Shown: positions 1 through 10,488, counted from the stretch's first letter. The stretch: 64,000 nucleotides of DNA from Histoplasma ohiense (GCA_017607445.1 JAEVHH010000007.1:62001-126000); one strand, 5' to 3'. A program made the numbers and translations. The notes: generated by a model not told the origin, from the sequence alone.

Positions 1-611
1 CAAAAGTTCTGGTGTACGGTCAGAGTATTGGTGGTGCAGTCGCGATTGATTTGACTGCAAAAAGCCAGCAGCGAGGCGACGTAGCAGGATTGATACTGGA
101 GAATACGTTCTTGAGTGTTCGAAAGATGATTCCAAGGTATGTCGGCCATAGTGCTGGTCCATTTAATGTTTTTTACTTACTTGCTAAGTTTCTTCTTTAC
201 TTGTTTACTTTTATTTTCGATTGTGAGCAGTCTTCAAGGCTAATAAATTACACCCGTTCTCCAGTGTCTTCCCCGCTGCCAAGTACGTTGTTCGTCTTTG
301 TCACCAATACTGGGCTAGCGAGGATACATTGCCCAAAATTACACAGGTCCCAATTCTGTTCCTGAGTGGGCTAAAAGATGAAATTGTCCCGTACGTACTT
401 TATTTCCATGTTTCTGTCTATGAGACTCAATATGCTAATATATAGTCGGCCCCTTAGCCCCAGCCATATGGCCCAACTTTTTTCAATCTGCAAATCTAGC
501 ACCAAAGTTTGGCGAACTTTCCCAAATGGTCAACACAATGATACCGTTGCTGAACCAGGGTACTTTGACCATATTTATTCATTTGTCGTGGACCACGTTC
601 TAGACGACTGA
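1..611 (+). CDS. BEM46-like alpha/beta hydrolase, 3' part (5' end outside window)
   Basis: Spliced model: exons <1-136, 265-390 and 458-611, stop TGA at 609-611. Intron 1 (137-264) opens GTATGT and ends CCAG. Intron 2 (391-457) opens GTACGT, has a TGCTAAT branch-like site near 433 and ends TTAG. Joining these exons gives a continuous frame with every catalytic element of the BEM46/ABHD13 family: nucleophile elbow GQSIGG with Ser at 24-26, the LSGLKDEIVPPSHM block with the acid Asp at 377-379, and GQHND with the catalytic His at 534-536. The family is a membrane-associated serine hydrolase linked to polarity and endomembranes in fungi; its substrate is not settled. It converges with ATP11. The N-terminal half, where a membrane anchor is usual, is not in the window. 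Identity is secure at family level; the exact splice sites are inferred from frame and motif continuity. Confidence 0.88.
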
Positions 612-1421
612 GCCATCTTTCACTCGTTTTAATGACCTGTTATTACAAAGTTATGGGCATCGCAGAATAAAAAGGTTAAAATAACCCCCCGACTTGGACA
701 GCGGAAGCAAATTTTCCTCTTAAAACAAGGTGTAAGACCATGTCGCACTAGAAGATATATCGCTACTTATCAGGATGGGCTATGAAACATGGGAATTCGA
801 TATCCTCGTGTAAACGCTGTTGGATCCCTCCTCTATCCAACTCCTTTTTCTGATTCTCAGCATCCATCTCCGGGACATTCAAAAATACCTCGCCGCAATA
901 ATGGTATATATAGTTTCTTGATCCCAAACTTCTTTTCCCCCAATTGCGTCCAATTATTTGGATGCGTCTTCTCATATACCTCCGAGATACCCTTGATATA
1001 ATTTTAATATTAACTCCTGAACAACTGAAAACAAAGACTTTTCTAAGAGGTCGTATATTGTGTTAGTTTTCTATGGTTCCCTGTGTGGGCACTGAACCTA
1101 TCTTCCATAAAGGTAGCAAGGTACATTTTATATACCAACACGAGGCTTGCACAACTTTCATTCCGCCGTCCTATTTAAAAATATGGCAGGGGCTGATTTT
1201 GGCCTAACTCAATGCCAATGGATCGAGAACTGCAGTGAAGACACCTTGTGATGACACCTTTAACAATGCAATAATCATACGTGGATTTACAGGGAGTTTC
1301 TGCCTTGGAACCTGAAATATTTTTGCACACCAAGTAGCAAAATAGCGGGGGAAAATATCACCTCTTCCTCTTTATCGTACACAAACAACTCTTTATAAAA
1401 ATGCAAATAGCAGACGGCTGA
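612..1421. other. convergent intergenic region between the two host genes
   Basis: Holds the 3' ends of the hydrolase and of ATP11. Two overlapping 70-codon frames on opposite strands (763-975 minus, 789-1001 plus) exist, but neither shows a recognisable domain or intron signals. CpG and GC content look like the flanking genes, so this is ordinary, non-mutated host DNA. I see no RNA gene or repeat here. Confidence 0.6.
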
Positions 1422-2542
1422 TTAGATCCTCTCGGCCTCTTCCATCAAATCTTCCAAGTTGAATCCATTAACATCGCCTTGGGTAAACATCCTCACTAAC
1501 TCTGCCTTCTTCCCCGCCTGATTACCACCCACGCCCCAGTCATAAAATCGTTGCAACCACATCACCAATAACTTTGCCTCATCCACAGACACACCACGAT
1601 CCGGTACCACGCTCCCATTCATAAGAACCAAGCCGGACTTGTCCGCGAGGTCGAGGTGGTGTGTGATGATCGTGTGTGGTTGAGAATACGCACCGTGAAG
1701 TTTGTACGAGGCTAGGTGAGTGAAAAGCACTGTGGCTGTATGGGTATTTAGTGTGGGTTTGGATTCGATCCCTACAGCTACAGGAGTAGATGTTGTAGCA
1801 CCAGCAGGAGGATGGAACGCCCATTGCAAGAAATGAATATCTGCTCTCGTGAATACTGATTGAGCCGAGGCTGCTGCAGCCTCGGCCTTCACCCCTTCGG
1901 GCTGGCCGTTTTCCTCCGTCCTAGGGAGTGGCAAAACAAATTGTGGATTTTGCCTGGCCGTGGCAACCATACGCAAGTATGTATCGATTGGGATCGTAGC
2001 ACAAATAGATTGTGGATTAGAGGCATGCCTCAAGCGCCAGAGAGTTGCTATTTCTTTTGCAGGAAGTGTAAGGATCTTGGGAATGTCAAAATAGGAGGAC
2101 AAAGCTTTTATTCCGGGGGTTTGGCTTTTCGAAGCTGATGGAACTATCTGAGAGGTGCCAGGGAGATGCGCTGCAGGCCTTGAGCTGCCATTTGAGCTCT
2201 GATATTCTGGGATGCTCTCTGCTTTCGTGTCGAGGTCCTTCTTATCCCGGTAGGCCTCCTTAAGAGCAGAAATCGAAGTGAAACCCTCTCTTCAACGCCG
2301 GATTCATTGTAAGCAGTCGTACACACACGCTAGAATACCGCATCCGTTATGATATAAATGGCTTACTGTTTGGCTTTGCAATCTAACTTGTCCCTGTATC
2401 TCTCGAGCACATGGTTTGGATCATGGTGTGTCGTCAAACACCTCACGTCATGGACTTGGGCCCATCGCCGCTGGTTGTGCGGGAGCAACGGCCCCCCACC
2501 GCGTATGATGTGTCTAACACCTGCAGCTCGAAGCGGAGTCAT
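1422..2542 (-). CDS. ATP11: F1-ATPase assembly factor ATP11 (ATPAF1 family), complete
   Basis: Model: exon 1 2542-2367, intron 2366-2290 (77 nt, GTAAGC...GAAG), exon 2 2289-1422; 347 residues. The ATG at 2540-2542 starts an Arg-rich leader of about 40 residues without acidic clusters, as expected for a mitochondrial presequence. Then come VLERYRDKLD, GFTSISALKEAYRDKK, the core LSSYFDIPKIL and IATLWRLRH, and the C-terminal signature with PQFVLPLPR, FTHLASYKLHGAYSQPHT, ITHHLDLADKSGLVLMNG and the acidic tail NLEDLMEEAERI. The family binds free F1 beta subunit in the matrix and prevents its aggregation before alpha3beta3 assembly. Length fits fungal homologues. The splice restores the family's continuous N-terminal block, which supports the intron. 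The promoter must be short: a MITE begins 105 bp upstream of the ATG. Confidence 0.93.
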
Positions 2543-2639
2543 ACTAATGGACGTTACGGGGATTTGATTGGGGAAGAAGCGCTATTGCTTCCAGAGCGAA
2601 AACAGAGACCTTTGATTGCCAAGCCCCGCCAATAACTTT
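2543..2639 (-). promoter_or_regulatory. ATP11 upstream region squeezed between start codon and MITE
   Basis: About 97 bp of normal-composition DNA between the ATP11 ATG and the 8-bp duplication bounding the MITE at 2648. No convincing TATA or CCAAT element is visible, so core promoter function is inferred from position only. Confidence 0.35.
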
Positions 2640-2647
2640 GACAGGCC

Positions 2648-3362
2648 TTATCTCAGCAAGCTCAGACGCTTCGCAGGATAATTGCTGTTTTAACACTGAT
2701 TTGATGATTAGTCACTTTTGAAAGAAGCTAATCTGAAATAAGTAATCAACTAACCTAAAATAGTCATATCACATGATGTGCAATTATCCTGTGAAGTTGT
2801 CTGAGAAAAAATAGTTCCAGTTTGTTAGCAACACAGGAATGATTTGCTCTACATCTTGTATATAAGTGAGAATAGCAAATCAACCCCATCTATTCAGCAT
2901 CTCTGTATCATCTTAGAATCTAGAGAAATCAATGTTCTTGTGATGATATCAATTTTTATTTTCATATTCTCATTTATTAGATATGAAGTATCATCTCAAA
3001 GTGAATCCATTTTTTTTTGAACACAGAAAGGATTTGCTATTTGCTTGATTTCAATCAGAAATAAAATGATCATTTTCAATAAGATACATCTATATTAAAT
3101 ATTGATTTTTTTAATATAAAAATTATATATTTATATTCTTTTTTCATTTAGCTACAATCTAAGATGGTTCACAAATCTCAAAGATATATCATTATTGTGT
3201 AATTGAAAGTCAAAGTTGAGAAATTTGAAGAATCTATAAAAATTTCATAAACTGTTTCTTCTCAGACCCTCTGATGAGAATTGCTTTGAGTATATAATTT
3301 GTAACTAAAATAGTTTAGTATCATGCTGCTGCAATCAAATCAGTCTGAGCTTGCTGAGATAA
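2648..3362. mobile_element. MITE with 20-bp perfect terminal inverted repeats
   Basis: 715-bp element. The left end TTATCTCAGCAAGCTCAGAC (2648-2667) is the exact reverse complement of 3343-3362. The flanks are GACAGGCC (2640-2647) and GACAGACT (3363-3370), an 8-bp duplication differing only by G-to-A and C-to-T, as the local mutation process would give. There is no transposase frame inside. An 8-bp duplication suggests hAT or a similar cut-and-paste family, but the ends do not match the other hAT-like elements of this window. It marks the border between the gene-bearing and transposon-filled DNA. Confidence 0.85.
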
Positions 3363-3419
3363 GACAGACTCATTTTCTGTGAAATATCTAAGTGATTGTA
3401 TTAACATGTTAACAGCTGA

Positions 3420-3580
3420 TTCATTAATTTTCCTATGTTCTTGTTATATTCTTGGCGTCATTCAACACTAAGCATTCCTCCGGTATAACCAACTCTTGCC
3501 TGTATTTAACATCACACAAGGACTCGTCATAAGCGCTGCTTGCATACAAGTATAACAGAAGAAGAATAATAATAATAATA
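3420..3580 (+). mobile_element. short non-LTR insertion with (AAT)n tail
   Basis: A 161-bp segment ending in a run of AAT (about 3563-3580), flanked by a 14-bp direct repeat ATGTTAACAGCTGA at 3406-3419 and 3581-3594. A long target duplication plus a simple 3' tail is the mark of target-primed reverse transcription. It resembles the tail of LINE-B but is not alike upstream of the tail, so it is either a 5'-truncated copy of another LINE or a SINE. It keeps several CpGs unlike its surroundings, so it is young or too short to be mutated. Confidence 0.7.
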
Positions 3581-3594
3581 ATGTTAACAGCTGA

Positions 3595-3751
3595 AATATA
3601 TATGTGTGATGCATTAGTCTGTGATAGACAGTCTAGAGTCAACATCTTTTCTTGAACTAGCAGCTGTACAGATATCTATCTATCTAGAAATTCTATTATA
3701 TATGAAATTGCAAATCAAATCAAGCTATTTTTTATATTCTTTTATTCTTTT
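3595..3751. other. AT-rich spacer, nothing recognised
   Basis: Between the short non-LTR insertion and the first family A LTR. It contains a few ATCT repeats near 3672. No gene or element end was found. Confidence 0.4.
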
Positions 3752-4182
3752 TATAACAGATGTACTTCAATTAACGATTTGATACTATTCTAATTACAGA
3801 TTACAAATTGATTAAGAAAAGAAAGAGAAAAGAAATCAGAAAAAAAGTTGTATGAAAAGAGTTTTTATAAAGAGAAGTTTAAAACAGAAGAATATCAGAA
3901 GCCACTTCACAGTGAAATATAGAATAAAAGAATGTTAAAAATTACACAGAAGAATCATTAGAAACTATATAAATATGAAATATAAAACAGAAAAATCATT
4001 GAGAGTTAGACTGACTGTGTGATCATGCATGAAACTGAGATTAAATATTTCTTCAGTTCCATTATCAAATTTCTTAGTTCTGATCTTATATAGTGTTTAT
4101 CAAATTAGTCACTTTACACTGTTTATATTATAAATCTAGTCTCAGATCATGTTCTTCTTATAAATTACTGATTCTGATCTCA

Positions 4183-4213
4183 TTTGGTCCCATTTTGTTA
4201 AAATGGGACCAAA
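4183..4213. repeat. 14-bp inverted repeat (hairpin) in hAT-1
   Basis: Arms TTTGGTCCCATTTT (4183-4196) and AAAATGGGACCAAA (4200-4213) are perfectly complementary around a 3-nt loop. The same place in hAT-2 (near 6230-6255) is mutated. Confidence 0.75.
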
Positions 4214-4327
4214 TGGGACCATGATTTACCCTATATAGATGATATAATGCTATGAGTGTTACCAAAAATCATTACCTATCAAAAGAAGTTTAGTGTATTT
4301 ATGCTCTAGTTCTATTTTGAACTAGTA

Positions 4328-4920
4328 ATGATAGTGATAGATAGATTCACTGCAGTAGATAGGTTGGCAGCGATAGATTGGCAGCGATAGATAGGTTGGC
4401 AGTGGTAGGTTGGTTGGCAGTGGTAGGTTGGTTGGCAGCAATAGATAGATTCGCCGCGGTAGATAGGTTGGCAGCGATAGATTAGCAGCGATAGATTAGC
4501 AGCGATAGATTAGCAGCAATAGATTAGCAGTGATAGATAGATTGGCAGCAGCAATAGATTAGCAGCAATAGATTAGCAGCAATAGATAGATTGACAGTGG
4601 TAGATAAATTGGCAGCGATGGATAGATTCGCCGCGGTAGATAGGTTGGCAGCGATAGATTAGCAGCGATAGATAGATTGGCAGTGGTAGATAAATTGGCA
4701 GCGATAGATAGGTTGGCAGCGATAGATAGGTTGGCAGCGATAGCTTAGCAGCGAGGGATAGCTTGCAGCAATAGATAGGTTGGCAGCGGCGATAGCTTAG
4801 CAGCGAGGGATAGCTTGCAGCAATAGATAGGTTGGCAGCGGCGATAGCTTAGCAGCGAGGGATAGCTTAGCAGCGAGGGATAGCTTAGCAGCAATAGATT
4901 GGTTGACAGCACTAGATAGG
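4328..4920. repeat. GATAGAT(A)GGTTGGCAGC minisatellite, copy 1
   Basis: About 0.6 kb of interleaved 14-bp (AGCAGCGATAGATT) and 18-bp (GGCAGCGATAGATAGGTT) units, with GATAGCTTAGCAGCGAGG variants at the right end. CpG-bearing units such as GCCGCGG survive here, whereas copy 2 shows CACCACGG. Confidence 0.85.
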
Positions 4921-5386
4921 GGTGATATCTCCACCAATCATATCATCAGATTGATATCTAAGATATGTATTATATAATCATCAGAACAGGACCAAACCTC
5001 AGTCAAAATCATAATCAGTTCCAGATCATGTTCTTATTTTTGATAGTCAGTCACTTTATATGAAATATCAAGATTTATTAGTTTCATTTCACTCATGTTC
5101 TAATAATTCTAGTCACTTTACACTCTCATTCTGATTCTGGTCTCACTGAAAATCATGTCAAGAAATGGACTGGAATCAAATCAAATCAAATCAAACATGA
5201 AATTCATGGTTCCACTGACCAGCCTATTGAGAGCTATATAAAAGAATTATTAGAGACTATATAAACACAGAGTATAAAGCAGAAGAATGTTGAAAGTTAT
5301 ATAAAATTACAATAATTAGAAATAAATAAATACAGAAGAGAAGTTGATTGTATAAGTTAATTACTAATAGATACTAATTCATCACA

Positions 5387-5710
5387 TTATCTCTCTCTAT
5401 CAGAATAAATGAGAATTTATAGATGTCAAGAATGATAGTATTCTTTAAAATAAATATAGATTCTCAGATTAAATAATTGTATTCTACTCATTTGATAAAA
5501 TATTCATAACAGCAGTGATTGATTCTATTGTTAAGTATTGTTTTGATTTTTCATTTGAGTTTATTATCTTTTTCTATAATGATGAGTAACTGTCAATTGA
5601 AGATTCTCTATAAGAGAAATGAATCCTCAGCTGTGAATTGAAACAGATTTGTATAAAAGATATTGTGAATATTAAACAGAGTGTTGAATTGAGAATTATG
5701 TGTATTTAAC
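5387..5710 (-). pseudogene. A0r pol 3' end (chromodomain remnant)
   Basis: Matches 9003-9320 of copy A1r. It reads leftward into the family A chromodomain with the polypurine tract beside the LTR. It stops at 5710, where a forward family A LTR begins. Confidence 0.7.
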
Positions 5711-5872
5711 TGTGATAGATTAGCATTTATTAATAATTAACTTATACAATCAACTTCTGTCATTGCAATCTTGTGTAATTCTTGATGTTTTTCCACTCTG
5801 TGCTTTATATTTGTGTAGTTTCTAATAATTCTTTTATATAGCTTTTAACATTCTTCTGCTCTGTGTTCTGCA
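5711..5872 (+). repeat. family A LTR, copy A0f, left part
   Basis: TGTGATAGATTAGC start matches the forward family A LTR (compare 51717). The match ends at 5872, where the older hAT-like element begins. The left flank TTAAC (5706-5710) would be its 5-bp duplication; the other side is not in the window. Confidence 0.75.
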
Positions 5873-6056
5873 CAGACTGACTGTGTGACTGTGTATGAAA
5901 TTATGATCAATTTTAGTGTTGATTTCATTCTCATATATTTTAGTTCTGATTTCATATATTGTTTTTCAAATCAGTCACTTTACACTGTTTGTATTATAAC
6001 TCTGATTTTATTTCATTGTTTATGAGAAATATTTAGATTCTGAATACTGTTCTTAT

Positions 6057-7515
6057 TAGACTGACTATATAACTATATATGAGACTGAGATTAAATATTT
6101 CTTCAGTCTCATTATCAAATTTCTTAGTTCTGATCTCATATAGTGTTTATTAAATTAGTCATTTTACACTGTTTATATTATAAATCTAGTCTTAAATCAT
6201 GTTCTTTTTATAAATTACTGATTCTGATCTCATTTGATTTCATTTTACAAAATGGAATCAAATGGGACTATGATTTACTCTATATAGATGATATAATGCT
6301 ATAAGTGTTATCAAAAATCATTATCTATCAAAAGAAATTTAGTGTATTTATGCTCTAGTTCTATTTTAAACTAGCAATGATAGTGATAGATAGATTCACT
6401 GCAGTTGATAGATTGACAGTGATAGATTGACAGTGATAGATTGACAGTGATAGATTGACAGCAATAGATAGATTGACAGTGATAGATTAATTGGCAGCAA
6501 TAGATAGATTCACCACGGTAGATAGATTGACAGTGATAGATTAGCAGTGATAGATTAACAGCGATAGATTAGCAGTGATAGATTAGCAGTGATAGATTAA
6601 CAGTGATAGATTAGCAGCAATAGATTAGCAGTGATAGATTGACAGTGATAGATTGACAGTGATAGATAGATTGGCAGTGATAGATTGATTGGCAGCAATA
6701 GATAGATTCACTGTGGTAGATAGATTGACAGCGATAGATTAGCAGTGATAGATTAGCAGCAATAGATTAGCAGTGATAGATTAGCAGTGATAGATTAGCA
6801 GTGATAGATTAGCAGCAATAGATTAACAGTGATAGATAGATTAGCAGCAGCAATAGATTAGCAGCGATAGATTAGCAGTGATAGATTAGCAGCAATAGAT
6901 AGATTGACAGTGGTAGATAAATTGACAGTGATAGATAGATTTGCCACAGTAGATAGATTGGCAGCAATAAATTAGCAGTTATAAATTGAGAGTGATAGCT
7001 TAGCAGTGAGAGATAGCTTAGCAGTGAGAGATAGCTTAGCAGTGAGGAATAGATTGACAGTGGCAATAGATTAGCAGCAATAAATAGATTAGTAGTGATA
7101 GATAGATTGACAGCAGTGATAGATTAGCAGCAATAGATAGATTGACAGTGATAGCTTAGCAGTGAGAAATAGCTTAGCAGCAATAGATTGATTGACAGTA
7201 TTAGATAGAGATGATATCTCCACCAATCATCTCATCAGATTGATATCTAAAATATGTATTATATAATCATCAGAATGAGATCAAATCTCAGTCAAAATCA
7301 TAATCAGTCTCAGATCATGTTCTTATTTTTGATAGTCAGTCACTTTACATGAAATATCAAGATTTATTAATCTCATTTCACTCATGTTCTAATAATTCTA
7401 GTCACTTTACACTTTCATTCTGATTCTGATTTCACTGAAAATCATGCCAAGAAATGGACTGAGATCAAATCAAATCAAATCAAATATGAAATTCATGGTT
7501 TCATCAGTCAGTCTA
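6057..7515. mobile_element. hAT-2: second hAT-like element with minisatellite
   Basis: 1459 bp. TAGACTGACT at the left and AGTCAGTCTA at the right are perfect inverted repeats, flanked by the identical 8-bp duplication GTTCTTAT (6049-6056, 7516-7523). Non-repeat parts align to hAT-1 throughout with C-to-T and G-to-A differences. It is longer than hAT-1 because its minisatellite is longer. No coding capacity. Confidence 0.87.
6378..7205. repeat. GATAGATTAGCAGTGATAGATT minisatellite, copy 2
   Basis: About 0.83 kb of the same 14/18-bp unit family as 4328-4920. GCAGCGATAG has mostly become GCAGTGATAG or GCAGCAATAG, the two products expected from one CpG. Confidence 0.85.
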
Positions 7516-8532
7516 GTTCTTATCTTGATTTCTGAGTCACAGTTCTGTTTGGTTTCATTTTACAAAACAGAATCAAATGAGATCATGACTTATTCATAAT
7601 TACATAATACATATATCTTTATACTAAATGATAGCTAATTATGATGTGAGTATTATCAAATATTATTATCTTTTTGATGTCACAACAGAAATATCATTAT
7701 ATGTCTGTAGACATTTTGAAAATTAAAAAACAAAAACAAAAACAACAACTGAGAATATTATAAAAAAAAAAAAACAAAAATCTTCAGTAAAAAAAAAATA
7801 AAAAAATAAAACAAAACTCATTTATTCAATCTATAATTGTTAAAAAAATTACTATTTAATTCTTCAGTGATCTTCATCATTAATCTAATATTTCTCACAG
7901 TGAAAGTTATCTGCTTATAATGAATCATGACTTTACAATCATCTATAAAATGATTAGTGAGATATTATTACATTCATTTTTATATGATATCATACACTCA
8001 AAAAATGTGATCAATATTGTCTCTACTGCAACTTGGAGAGTATTGAGAGCAGAACACTGAAAGTGATACTTTCTCTCATCAATCTTTCAGACAAAACATA
8101 TAAATGCAGTTTTAAAGAAAATGAGATTCTTAGACTTCTGATAATAACAGATCTTATAAATAGCTTCTACTTTCATATCAATATCTAGCATTATCAAAAA
8201 GCATTACTTTGAATTTCATACTCTGTTTATTCACTTTTTTCATACAAAAGTGAGGGTTGTGCATCTTTCACACAGCACAGTGAGCATTGAGATGCTACTT
8301 GTAATGATAAACTCAGATCACTTTTCACTTCATCATTCATTGCTCATATACTATCTTATAAACAGCAGCAGTTGTTGACATTGCTCTCTGATGAGAAATA
8401 CTCTTATCACAAATCATTTTTTTCATTGAGAGAGAAGGAAAGAAATTGAGAAGCAAAAGAAGAGAAATCAGAAAGTGAGAGAGAATGAATGCAGAGAATA
8501 GATGTGTAGATTTCAAAGAGAGAAAAACAGAG

Positions 8533-9002
8533 TGTAATGAATGTACTTCAATTAATGATCTAGCACTATTCTAATACAGATTATGAATTGATTAAGAAAA
8601 GAAAGAGAAAAGAAATCAGAAGAAAGCATTGTATGAAAGAGATTTTTATAAAGAGAAGTTCAGAGTGGAAGAATATCAGAAGCTGCTTCACAGTGAAGCA
8701 TGAAGCAGAAAAACATTAAAAGCTACATGAAAGAATTGTTAGAAACTATATAAGTGCAGAGTGTGAGACAGAAGAATCATTGAGAACTATATAGAAGAAT
8801 TGTTAGAGACTATACAAATGCAGAGCATAAAGTAGAAGAATGTTAAAAACTACATGAAAGAATCATTAGAGACTATACAAGTATGAAGCACAGAGTGAAA
8901 GAATATTAAGAGTTATATGAAATTACAATGATCAGAAATAAGTGAATGCAGAAGAAAAGTTGATTGCATAAATTAATTATTAATAAATACTAACTCATCA
9001 CA
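8533..9002 (-). repeat. family A LTR (3' LTR of reverse copy A1r)
   Basis: 470 bp, TGTAATGAATG...CATCACA. It is one 63-bp internal unit shorter than the 534-bp LTRs. TTATCCCTCTCT, the complement of the polypurine tract, follows directly. Confidence 0.88.
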
Positions 9003-10005
9003 TTATCCCTCTCTATCAGAATGAGTGAGAACTTATAGATGTTGAAAGCAGCAGTGTTCTTCAAAACAAATACAGATTCTCAGATCAGACAATTATATTC
9101 TATTCATTTAATGAGATATTCACAGCAGTGATGATTGATTCTATCATCAAGAATTGTTTCAATTTCTCACTTGAGTTCATTGTCTTCTTCTACAATGACA
9201 GATGACTATCAATTGAAGATTCTCTGTGAGAGGAATGGATTCTCAGCTGCAGATTGAAGCAGGTTTGTATAAAAGACATTGTGAATGTCAGACAGAGTGT
9301 TGAGTTGATAATTGTGTATATCTAACACTTTCTTCACTATATATTTGATGCAATGATAATCTAGTATATACAAGAAATGATCTGTTTTTATATTCTTGAG
9401 ATTCAGTTAGACTTTGTCTTCTATATAATATCAGATTGCAGAACTTCTTCTGATGTTTATTTGATTCTTATAATTTTACTGAATACTGATTATTGAAGCT
9501 TCTGTTTATTTACAGACTTTCTTCAACTTACTCATAATGTTCTCTGTCATCTGTATGAGACTGTGGATATACATGATTTCTCAGAGAGTTTCAGAAAAGT
9601 TCAGAATCTCTAAGTTATATCTATATAGAAGAAAGAATAAGCTTACATCTGTTGTGATAAAATCTCAACTATTAATCACAATCTCAGTGTGTGGCAGCAG
9701 ATTGCTTCAGTTGTTTTGTATATAATTGCAGAACTTATGAAGAATAATCTTTATCATTTATATCATTCTTTCAGTAGCTTCATCAGTCTCTGAGTGGTAC
9801 ACTGTTGATAACTTTCATTCAATTCTTAGTAATTGGCATATGTGGGCTCAGAGTGCACTAATGAATTGACTGTTTCTATCTGATACAATGAATGAAGACA
9901 GATTGTGTATACAATAGAACAGGCTTCTGATGAAGACATCTGCAACTACTTCAGCATTCATTTTGTCACAGAGCTGTAGTATTACATCCTTGCTGAGTCA
10001 GTTGA
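9003..10005 (-). pseudogene. A1r pol remnant: chromodomain and integrase C-terminal part
   Basis: Reading leftward it encodes a broken chromodomain (EIETILDD, HHCCEYLIK) whose end abuts the polypurine tract and LTR, preceded by integrase core sequence. Several TGA codons replace expected Trp or Arg. It is cut at GTTGA (10001-10005) by the forward LTR A1f; the uninterrupted sequence is seen in copy A2r near 26900. Confidence 0.8.
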
Positions 10006-10093
10006 TGTGACAGATTAGCACCCATTAGCAATTAACTTATGCAATCAACTTCTGTCATTGTGACCATGTGTAACTCTCGATGTTCTTTCACTC
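10006..10093 (+). repeat. family A LTR, copy A1f, first 88 bp
   Basis: TGTGACAGATTAGCACCC start aligns to the forward LTR at 51717 up to CACTC (10089-10093), where the family B element B1 is inserted. The rest of A1f lies beyond the window. Confidence 0.85.
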
Positions 10094-10364
10094 TGTAATA
10101 GGCGCAACGGAGATATCTATATTAGGAAATAGCTATGTGGCGATAGAAGAACACAGAACACATCAGAATTAATGAGGAGGGACATAGCACACAGCATCAT
10201 AGGCAACTGTAGTGCGTGGTGGTTGCCTATATAATGCTTGCTGATATCTGTAGATATTAGGAGATCAGTGATTAGCTTTGAATAATAGAGATTGCTACCT
10301 TCTTAACATTCTACATATGTACTTCACATTACTCTCATAATTATATCTACAATCATCTCTTACA
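10094..10364 (+). repeat. family B LTR (5' LTR of B1)
   Basis: 271 bp, TGTAATAGGCGCAACGG...CATCTCTTACA, same length as 37697-37967, 44612-44882 and 62956-63226. A TATATAA motif lies at 10228-10234 and is a plausible promoter element. Confidence 0.92.
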
Positions 10365-10428
10365 ATTCTAATTGCTCATAACTCTATTTGAGTGGTCTGT
10401 TGTTACACACACCTACAATAAAGCATGC

Positions 10429-10487
10429 AATGTTAGTTAAAACACACAATGTTAGTTAAAACACACAATGTTAGTTAAAACACACAA
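10429..10487 (+). repeat. three 19-bp direct repeats in the B1 leader
   Basis: Unit AATGTTAGTTAAAACACAC occurs three times just before the gag start codon at 10489. B2 has two units and B3 one. Confidence 0.85.
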
Positions 10488-10488
10488 G

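Larger units (their letters stand above)
4007..5226. mobile_element. hAT-1: hAT-like non-autonomous element with internal minisatellite
   Basis: 1220 bp. Terminal inverted repeats TAGACTGACTG (left) and TAGGCTGGTCA (right, reverse complement) differ by G-to-A steps. The 8-bp target duplication is TTGAGAGT (3999-4006) and TTGAGAGC (5227-5234). TIR start TAG and an 8-bp duplication fit the hAT superfamily. No transposase frame is present; the middle is a GATAGAT-rich minisatellite. It lies inside a family A LTR whose sequence resumes exactly after the duplication. Confidence 0.8.
3752..5386 (-). repeat. family A LTR of copy A0r, split by hAT-1
   Basis: Starts TATAACAGATG (TGTAAC with G to A) and ends CATCACA just before the polypurine-complement TTATCTCTCTCT. 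It is interrupted by hAT-1 at 4007-5226. Without the insertion and its duplication it is about 407 bp, two 63-bp internal repeat units shorter than the 534-535 bp LTRs. Heavily mutated. Confidence 0.85.
5873..8532. mobile_element. older hAT-like element (outer), containing hAT-2; right end not found
   Basis: Begins CAGACTGACTGTG, the same terminal motif as hAT-1 and hAT-2, and follows hAT-1 in diverged form through 5873-6056 and again from 7524. hAT-2 is inserted at 6057. From about 7680 to 8532 the sequence is no longer like hAT-1 and may be a longer, possibly once autonomous, relative. Reading both strands I could not recover a transposase. No right terminal repeat was found before the family A LTR at 8533, which probably interrupts it. 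Confidence 0.5.

Noticed and set aside
763..1001. Two overlapping 70-codon frames as a possible small host gene
   Set aside because: Neither has recognisable motifs, splice signals or a start context, and they sit in the convergent 3' region.
6872..7066. 64-codon Leu/Tyr/Ser frame on the minus strand
   Set aside because: It is simply the translated minisatellite of hAT-2.
4328..7205. CRISPR array
   Set aside because: Units are contiguous and variable with no unique spacers, and the setting is fungal.
7524..8532. Transposase gene for the old hAT-like element
   Set aside because: Both strands were read; no hAT dimerisation or catalytic motif could be recognised among the stops.
10202..10234. 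AGGCAAC/GTTGCCT inverted repeat beside the TATA motif in the B1 LTR as an operator
   Set aside because: In B2 the left arm derives from AGGCGGC; the symmetry in B1 results from CpG mutation and is not conserved.
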